Part shown: one piece after another, positions 33,001 through 37,311 of the stretch
Layout of the letters: each line of letters starts with the position of its first letter
Numbering within the stretch: position 1 is the first letter of the stretch
Source: Streptomyces europaeiscabiei
GTDB taxonomy: Bacteria > Actinomycetota > Actinomycetes > Streptomycetales > Streptomycetaceae
Reading direction: 5' to 3'
NCBI RefSeq assembly: GCF_001550375.1
Contig: NZ_LRTR01000287.1
Span: forward strand, 1 to 37,311
DNA length: 37,311 nt
Made by a program: the position numbers and the translations under genes
Notes under the pieces: generated by a model
What the model saw: only the letters and a program-made list of their open reading frames with translations
What the model was told of the DNA's origin: nothing
The model's database searches: none

Positions 33001-34059
33001 GGCGACGTTCGTGGCCAGAACGATCCTGCGCCCCGTGTGCGGCTGGAAGACCCGGTGCTGCTCGGCGTGCGAGAGCCGGGCGTAGAGAGGGAGTACCTCC
33101 GTGAAGCGGTACTGCTTCTTGATCAGGGCGTCGGCGGTGTCGCGGATCTCCCGTTCTCCGGAGAGGAAGACGAGGATGTCGCCCTTGCCCTCCCCCTGAA
33201 GCTCCTCGACCGCGTCGCAGATCGCGGTGATCTGGTCGCGGTCGGCGTCGTCGCCTTCCTCCTCCAGGAGGGGGCGGTAGCGCACCTCCACCGGATACGT
33301 ACGGCCGCTGACCTCGACGATCGGGGCGTCGCCGAAGTGCCGGGAGAAGCGCTCGGGATCGATGGTCGCGGAGGTGATGACGACCTTGAGGTCGGGGCGT
33401 TTGGGCAGCAGCTGGGCCAGGTAGCCCAGCAGGAAGTCGATGTTGAGGGACCGCTCGTGGGCCTCGTCGATGATGATCGTGTCGTAGGCGCGCAGCTCGC
33501 CGTCCGTCTGGATCTCGGCGAGCAGGATGCCGTCCGTCATCAGCTTGACGAAGGTCGCGTCCGGGTTCACCTGGTCGGTGAAGCGGACCTTCCAGCCCAC
33601 GGCCTCACCGAGAGGGGTCCGCAGCTCCTCCGCCACGCGCTCGGCGACCGTACGGGCGGCGATACGACGGGGCTGCGTGTGCCCGATCATGCCGCGGACG
33701 CCGCGCCCCAGCTCCATACAGATCTTGGGGATCTGGGTCGTCTTCCCGGAGCCGGTCTCACCCGCGACGATGACGACCTGGTGATCGCGGATGGCGGCCG
33801 CGATGTCGTCCTTCCGCTGGCTGACGGGCAGCTGCTCGGGGTACGAGACGGCCGGCACGCGCGCGGCGCGCTCGGCCATGCGGGACTCGCCCTTGGCGAC
33901 CTCCGCCTCGATCTCGGCGAGGACGGCGGCCCGGGCCTCGGGCTTACGGATCTTGCGCGCGCCTTCGAGCCTGCGTCCGAGCCGGTGCGCGTCGCGCAGG
34001 GACAGCTCGGCCAGGCGGGGGGCGAGGGCGCCGAAGGCGGGGGCAGGTGGCGTAGACAT
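30082..34059 (-). CDS. hrpA: ATP-dependent RNA helicase HrpA
   Basis: A 1325-residue DEAH-box helicase of about the size of E. coli HrpA. Motif I is GETGSGKTTQ (100-109), motif Ia HTQPRRIAAR, motif II DEAH (198-201), motif III ITSATID, and motifs V-VI include VAETSLTVPGIKYVIDPG and QRKGRCGR. After the helicase core come the winged-helix/ratchet and OB-type regions and the long HrpA-specific C-terminal domain. HrpA works on RNA; in E. coli it rescues stalled translating ribosomes. ATG 34059 is the natural start, though the ribosome binding site is weak. It is preceded by the secreted Ig-like gene, whose terminator (34089-34119) separates them. Confidence 0.95.
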   Translation of the reverse strand: MSTPPAPAFGALAPRLAELSLRDAHRLGRRLEGARKIRKPEARAAVLAEIEAEVAKGESRMAERAARVPAVSYPEQLPVSQRKDDIAAAIRDHQVVIVAGETGSGKTTQIPKICMELGRGVRGMIGHTQPRRIAARTVAERVAEELRTPLGEAVGWKVRFTDQVNPDATFVKLMTDGILLAEIQTDGELRAYDTIIIDEAHERSLNIDFLLGYLAQLLPKRPDLKVVITSATIDPERFSRHFGDAPIVEVSGRTYPVEVRYRPLLEEEGDDADRDQITAICDAVEELQGEGKGDILVFLSGEREIRDTADALIKKQYRFTEVLPLYARLSHAEQHRVFQPHTGRRIVLATNVAETSLTVPGIKYVIDPGFARISRYSHRTKVQRLPIEAISQASANQRKGRCGRTSDGVCIRLYSEDDFEARPEFTDAEILRTNLASVILQMTAAGLGDIEKFPFIDPPDHRNIRDGVQLLQELGALDPAQKDVRKRLTPMGRKLSQLPVDPRLARMVVEADKNGCAREVMVIAAALSIQDPRERPADKQAQADQQHARFKDETSDFLAYLNLWRYVREQQKERGSSSFRRMCKQEYLNFLRIREWQDIYSQLRTVAKQMDIHPSEDDAPEQHIHLSLLAGLLSHIGMKDVKEAGGETGRSTGKNEYLGARSAKFAIFPGSALFKKPPRFVMSAELVETSRLWARVNARIEPEWVEPLAEHLLKRTYSEPHWEKDQAAVMAYEKVTLYGVPIVAQRKINYGRIDAEASRELFIRNALVEGDWRTHHKFFADNRRLLSEVEELEHRARRRDIVVDDDTLFDFYDTRVPEHVVSGAHFDSWWKHKRHEQPDFLDFEREMLIRESAEAVTKADYPDSWRQGQLKFRVTYQFEPGADADGVTVHVPLHVLNQVTDEGFDWQIPGLREEVVTELIRSLPKPIRRNYVPAPNFAQRFLDRAVPLQEPLPVTMARELKRMVGVPVTPEDFDWSRVPDHLKITFRIVDERRRKLAEDKDLESLRLRLKPKARQALSQAAAATAEREGGESLERKGLDDWTIGSLTRVFETRRAGQPVKAYPALVDDGPTANTVSVRLFDTEAEQTEAMWKGTRRLILRNIPVNPAKFASEKLTNAQKLALSANPHGSIQALFDDCAMAAADRLIAEFGGPAWDESSYRKLYDKVRAEIVDTTVRTVGQVQQVLAAWQACERRLKSTRSPALLANLADVRGQLDSLVKPGFVTEAGLRRLPDLMRYLVAADRRLQQMPTGVQRDTARMEKVHEMRDEYAWLLEQLPQGRPVPSSVLEIRWMIEELRVSYFAHALGTAYPVSDKRIVKAIDAAVP

Positions 34060-34088
34060 ACGGAACCCAGGATCTCACCTCGACGAAA

Positions 34089-34119
34089 CGAGGGGCGAAC
34101 GCTTTTGCGTCCGCCCCTC
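34089..34119 (-). terminator. Terminator of the secreted Ig-like gene
   Basis: Arms CGAGGGGCG and CGCCCCTCG, with ACGC/GCGT continuing the stem to a TTTT loop, 22 bases past the stop codon and 30 bases before the hrpA start. Confidence 0.8.
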
Positions 34120-34140
34120 GCCCGATGCCTGTGATGCGCG

Positions 34141-35772
34141 TTACCGCACGTCGACGTAGTCCTCTTTGCCGCTGCCGACGAAGTGCTTGCTGTCGGGCTT
34201 CGCGAAGACGGGCACCCAGGTGCCGTCCTGCTGGGCCGTGAAGCCCTTGCTGAAGGAACCGTTCGACTTCGAGGTGACGGTCGTCATCAGGTACCAGGTC
34301 TTCTTGCCCTTGGGCCGGAAGAGGATCTGGACCTTCTTGGAGCCGTACGCCTTCCACGTGGACGCGTCGGCCCTGCGCTCCTGGAGCACGCCCTTGACGG
34401 TGACCGTGCGGCCCTTGCGGACCGGCTCGGGCGAGGCGTTCGCGTCCTTGATCCGGGTGAGGACCCGGTTCTCGCGCGACGCGCCGCTGGTGGTGCCCTT
34501 GACGTCGTACGTCGTGGAACCGGCGTACTTCAGCCGCCAGTAGCCGTCCGTGTAGCCCGGCACCCTGACGTGGAACTGCTCGCCGAAGCCGGTCTTCACG
34601 GTCTTCTCGGTGGTCCAACCGGTCTTGCCGTCGGGCGAGTACTGGACGGCGACGCTCACCCGCTCGCCGTGGTCGTCCCCGGTGATCCCGAGCGTGCCGG
34701 AGACGCTGAGTTCGGCGTACTCGTCCAGCGAGGCCGTGAACTCCCGGAACTTCGTCGTCGCGGTGACCGCGACCGAGATGTCGGCGGTCGCGGTGCGCTG
34801 GATCCAGGCGTTGTGCGGGTACGGAGAGAAGGCCACCTCGTACACGGTCTTCTGGTACGGACTCGCCACGAAGCCGAAGCGCCCGTCGGCGTCCGTGGTC
34901 GCCTCGATCGGGTCGGCGGTGCTGCTGTTCTTGTGGTCCATCTCCAGCGGGATGCCGGACAGCGGCTTCCACTCCGCGCCGCTCTGGTACTCGAGCGTGC
35001 CGGAGACCGTGATCCTGTCGCCCGCCGTGGGGTGGAAGCTCGCCTTGTCGAGGACGAGGCGGGTCGGTGCCGCCTTGGGCGCGATGTCGACCCAGGGGGT
35101 CGAGGCGTAGCCCAGATCGCCCTGGTACGTGGCCCAGGCCCAGCCGCCCTCCGTCAGCTCGCGGGAGACGGAGAAGTGACCCTTCTCGTCCGTGGTGGCG
35201 GTCGTCTCGATGCGCTGGCCGATCCTGAGGTCCACGGAGGCGCCCGGCAGGGGCTCGGTCGCGCGGGTGCTCGGATCGCGCACGACCAGGTCACCGCTGA
35301 CCGTGACCGTCCTGTCGTCGATGGTCGGCGCGGTGGGAGTGACGGCGAAGTCCTGGAGGACCGGCTGCTTGCGGTACCGCAGGGTGCCGGCGTTCTTGCG
35401 GACCGTGGTCTCACCCGCGCTGGTCGTGGCCTCGACGTCGATCGTGTAGTCGCCCAGGGTGTCCAGGTGGACGGGGGGCGAGGACCACACGCCCTCCCAA
35501 TTGCTGACCCAGTAGGCCTGCTTGAAATCGGTGACCGTGGCCACGGGGGCGTCCGACTCGGCGCTGCCGACGGGGCGGAGCGTCGCGGTGATCTCCGTGA
35601 CGTCCTCGCCGATCGCGCTGCCGTGGTTGAGACGTACGTCGATGGCCGCCCAGTCGCCGGAGCTGCCCGCCTCCTTGACGACCGGAGCGTCGGCGTGTGC
35701 CGTGCCGGGTATCGCGAGCACGGAGAGCAGGACGGCGCCGGCCGTCACAAGTCCCCTGGTGATGCCTCTCAA
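34141..35772 (-). CDS. Secreted protein with Ig-like beta-sandwich repeats
   Basis: A 543-residue exported protein with a Sec signal peptide, MRGITRGLVTAGAVLLSVLA and so on to TAHA (cleavage before DAP). The rest is a series of beta-sandwich units with the wording VTVSGDL, ITVSGTLEY, LSVSGTLGI and VTVKGVL, each followed by DG-F-type strands (TTDADGRFGFVAS), as in bacterial Ig-like or carboxypeptidase-regulatory-like domains. The last unit has KKVQILFRPKGKKTWYLMTTV. No catalytic motif is seen, so a structural or adhesive role is likely. The start is TTG 35772, supported by GAGGGGGG six bases upstream. It lies between the tRNA cluster and hrpA. Confidence 0.83.
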   Translation of the reverse strand: MRGITRGLVTAGAVLLSVLAIPGTAHADAPVVKEAGSSGDWAAIDVRLNHGSAIGEDVTEITATLRPVGSAESDAPVATVTDFKQAYWVSNWEGVWSSPPVHLDTLGDYTIDVEATTSAGETTVRKNAGTLRYRKQPVLQDFAVTPTAPTIDDRTVTVSGDLVVRDPSTRATEPLPGASVDLRIGQRIETTATTDEKGHFSVSRELTEGGWAWATYQGDLGYASTPWVDIAPKAAPTRLVLDKASFHPTAGDRITVSGTLEYQSGAEWKPLSGIPLEMDHKNSSTADPIEATTDADGRFGFVASPYQKTVYEVAFSPYPHNAWIQRTATADISVAVTATTKFREFTASLDEYAELSVSGTLGITGDDHGERVSVAVQYSPDGKTGWTTEKTVKTGFGEQFHVRVPGYTDGYWRLKYAGSTTYDVKGTTSGASRENRVLTRIKDANASPEPVRKGRTVTVKGVLQERRADASTWKAYGSKKVQILFRPKGKKTWYLMTTVTSKSNGSFSKGFTAQQDGTWVPVFAKPDSKHFVGSGKEDYVDVR

Positions 35773-35798
35773 GAACCCCCCTCAGGTTTCCATGAGCG

Positions 35799-35836
35799 AC
35801 GAAAACCCCCTCCGGACGTCCGGAGGGGGTTTTCGT
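35799..35836 (-). terminator. Terminator of the tRNA-Glu-Asp-Phe cluster
   Basis: A perfect 38-base palindrome with arms ACGAAAACCCCCTCCGGAC and its complement, six bases past the tRNA-Phe 3' end. The AAAA/TTTT ends would allow termination in both directions. Confidence 0.88.
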
Positions 35837-35842
35837 GTGATG

Positions 35843-35916
35843 TGGCTGGGGCCGGGGTCGAACCGGCGACCTATCGCTTTTCAGGCGATCGCTCGTACCA
35901 ACTGAGCTACCCAGCC
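35843..35916 (-). tRNA. tRNA-Phe (anticodon GAA)
   Basis: 74-nt cloverleaf on the minus strand. Acceptor GGCTGGG/CCCAGCC with discriminator A, anticodon stem ATCGC/GCGAT with loop CTGAAAA, giving GAA. No CCA is encoded. Last gene of a Glu-Asp-Phe cluster. Confidence 0.96.
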
Positions 35917-35940
35917 GTGATGTTTCACGTGAAACACCAG

Positions 35941-36015
35941 CGGTCCTGACGGGATTTGAACCCGCGGCCTCCACCTTGACAGGGTGGCGAGCACTCCAAA
36001 CTGCTCCACAGGACC
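35941..36015 (-). tRNA. tRNA-Asp (anticodon GTC), copy 2
   Basis: 75-nt cloverleaf identical to 29908-29982, middle gene of the Glu-Asp-Phe cluster, 24 bases before tRNA-Phe. Confidence 0.97.
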
Positions 36016-36052
36016 AAGCTTGTGCGGGACTAGTCTCGCACAGGGTGTTGCG

Positions 36053-36125
36053 TACCCCCAACGGGATTCGAACCCGTGCTACCGCCTTGAAAGGGCGGCG
36101 TCCTAGGCCGCTAGACGATGAGGGC
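36053..36125 (-). tRNA. tRNA-Glu (anticodon TTC)
   Basis: 73-nt cloverleaf on the minus strand. Acceptor GCCCTCA pairs with TGGGGGT (two G-T pairs), discriminator A, anticodon stem CCGCC/GGCGG with loop CTTTCAA, giving TTC. First gene of the cluster. Confidence 0.96.
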
Positions 36126-36169
36126 TCTCGGCCCGCCTGCGCGCTTCTCAGCGCGTCGGGGACGTGAGA

Positions 36170-36199
36170 AGCATATGGGATGGCGGGAGCTATCGCCAA
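36170..36199 (-). promoter_or_regulatory. Promoter of the tRNA-Glu-Asp-Phe cluster
   Basis: On the minus strand TTGGCG (36194-36199) and TATGCT (36170-36175) are 18 bases apart. The start would lie about 38 bases before tRNA-Glu. Confidence 0.6.
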
Positions 36200-36203
36200 A
36201 ACG

Positions 36204-36228
36204 GTTTACGGGACCGCCCGCGCGGCGG
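36204..36228 (-). terminator. Possible metallophosphoesterase terminator
   Basis: ACCGCC/GGCGGT hairpin flanked by two copies of CGGTTTACGGG, two bases beyond the stop at 36230. GTTTT follows on the minus strand. Confidence 0.45.
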
Positions 36229-36229
36229 T

Positions 36230-37311
36230 TTACGGGCCACTGGGGGACTCCTCGGTCGAGGTGCTTCCCGAGGGCGACGGGGACTGTTCGACGCCGGGTT
36301 CGGCCCCCGGCTGGTTCTCCTTCGGCAGATGGCGGCTGACCTCGGCCGTCGTCAGGCCCAGGCCGCCGAGCTTGATCTCGTCCCAGGCCTGGAGGCGGCG
36401 GGTGTCGCGGTCGAGGTACAGGACCGAGGCCTCGATCGGGTCGGGGTGCTTGCCCTCCACGGCGCGCAGACCACTGCCGCCGGTCGAGCCCTCGATGCGC
36501 AGGCGGGTGCCCTCGTCGAGGACCTCCATCTCCGGGTGGTGCAGATGCCCGGCGAGGACGAGCGGGACGTCGCCGTCCGTCTCCCGGGCGGCGTCCGGGT
36601 TGTGGGCGATCGCGATGTCCACGGGGGTGCCCGCCGCCTTCTGGGCGCGCAGGGCGTCCGCCAGTCGCCGCCCGGCCACCTCCTCCGAGGGCAGGCCCGA
36701 CTTGTCGGTCGAGCGGTCCGGGGTGAACTGCGGGTCCCCCATCCCCGCGAAGCGCAGCCCGCCCACGGTCACCGCCCTCCCCTCGTCGAGGACGTGCGCG
36801 TTGTCGATGCCCTCCAGATAGCGCTGCGTCGCGCGCGAGTCGTGGTTGCCGCGCACCCAGACGTAGGGGGCCCCGAGGTCGGCGATCGGGTCGAGGAAGC
36901 CGTTCTCGGCGGCGGAGCCGTGGTCCATGGTGTCGCCGGAGTCGACGATGACGTTGATCTCGTACTGCTCCACCAGCGAGGCGATGATCTTCCAGCTCGC
37001 GGGGTTCAGATGGATGTCCGAGACGTGCAGGACACGGATGGTGGTCGGGTCCGGCTGGTACGCGGGGAGTGTGGACGTGACGTCGTACAGCTTGGTCACG
37101 TTCGTCACCAGGCGGGCCAACTCCTGCTGGTAGACGTCGAATTCGGTGACGATGCTGCGTGCGTTGCCGACGATCGAGGGGGCGGAGGAGAGCAGACCCG
37201 AGAACTTCGGCTCCAGGACGGAGTTCGGGTTCCAGGTCGCGGCGGCCGTTCCGCCGGCGCCGGCCAGGAGCACGAAGGCGAGGCCGCCGGCCGCCAGGGC
37301 GCGGCGGGGGC
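36230..37311 (-). CDS. Membrane-anchored metallophosphoesterase (5' end outside window)
   Basis: A calcineurin-like phosphoesterase. The motif series is complete: D-X-H in VSDIHLNP, GD in VDSGDTMDHG, GNHD in VWVRGNHDS, an isolated His in IAIAHNP, and G-H-X-H in LAGHLHHPE. It should bind two metals and hydrolyse a phosphoester, substrate unknown. The reading frame stays open to the window edge and, before residue FVLLAGAGG, reads RRALAAGGLAF, a membrane helix. The visible GTG at 37273 lies inside that helix and is not the real start. The catalytic domain follows the helix and probably faces outside. The C-terminal 35 residues are Pro/Ser/Glu rich. Confidence 0.88.
   Translation of the reverse strand, partial: PRRALAAGGLAFVLLAGAGGTAAATWNPNSVLEPKFSGLLSSAPSIVGNARSIVTEFDVYQQELARLVTNVTKLYDVTSTLPAYQPDPTTIRVLHVSDIHLNPASWKIIASLVEQYEINVIVDSGDTMDHGSAAENGFLDPIADLGAPYVWVRGNHDSRATQRYLEGIDNAHVLDEGRAVTVGGLRFAGMGDPQFTPDRSTDKSGLPSEEVAGRRLADALRAQKAAGTPVDIAIAHNPDAARETDGDVPLVLAGHLHHPEMEVLDEGTRLRIEGSTGGSGLRAVEGKHPDPIEASVLYLDRDTRRLQAWDEIKLGGLGLTTAEVSRHLPKENQPGAEPGVEQSPSPSGSTSTEESPSGP

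Noticed and set aside
30070..34134. 1354-codon plus-strand open frame opposite hrpA
   Set aside because: Antisense shadow of hrpA. Its product is Leu/Arg/Asp-rich without motifs, whereas the minus strand encodes all helicase motifs.
1..37311. Phage, transposase, toxin-antitoxin, restriction or other defence genes, and biosynthetic core enzymes
   Set aside because: I looked through the reading frames on both strands and found none with supporting motifs.

Overview
The window is chromosomal DNA of a high-GC actinomycete, almost certainly a Streptomyces. The evidence is very high G+C at third codon positions, frequent GTG starts, BldC and an Lsr2-family protein, DUF397/XRE remnants, valine dehydrogenase, and the gene order. 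From memory that order (purD ... purC ... lsr2-like, purSQL ... purF, purM, DUF3073, vdh, hypothetical, bldC, hrpA) matches the SCO4068-SCO4092 region of S. coelicolor. No database search was possible, so synteny statements are recall.

Layout. (1) 1-6966: purD, a membrane protein resembling an M48 (HtpX-like) peptidase without the HEXXH motif, a dimethylformamidase large-subunit-like protein, and purC. (2) 7188-11598, all on the minus strand: a tRNA-Gly(UCC)/tRNA-Gly(GCC) pair, a four-gene ABC transporter/two-component operon, and a second identical tRNA-Gly(GCC). The operon is thus bracketed by near-identical tRNA-plus-terminator repeats. (3) 11759-15695: an Lsr2-family nucleoid protein divergent from purS-purQ-purL. 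(4) 15699-20643, the accessory part: a decayed XRE(DUF5753)-DUF397 regulator pair, then a DyP-type peroxidase fused to a four-repeat hemopexin-like propeller, divergent from a secreted copper-radical oxidase of the galactose/glyoxal oxidase type. (5) 20739-25159: a mycothiol-dependent maleylpyruvate-isomerase-like protein, a META-domain lipoprotein, purF and purM. (6) 25355-29618: DUF3073 protein, valine dehydrogenase, a conserved hypothetical, the developmental regulator bldC, and a DUF6274-like micro-protein. (7) 29865-37311: tRNA-Asp, hrpA helicase, a secreted Ig-like protein, a tRNA-Glu-Asp-Phe cluster, and a membrane-anchored metallophosphoesterase cut by the window end.

How the genes work together. 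Seven purine genes (purD, C, S, Q, L, F, M) supply most steps of de novo IMP synthesis. They sit in several transcription units, some apparently leaderless. The ABC/two-component operon looks like a self-regulated drug or lipid export module. The most interesting part is the divergent oxidase/peroxidase pair. A copper oxidase that makes H2O2 is opposite a heme peroxidase that could use it, and the shared AT-rich intergenic region carries two palindromes.
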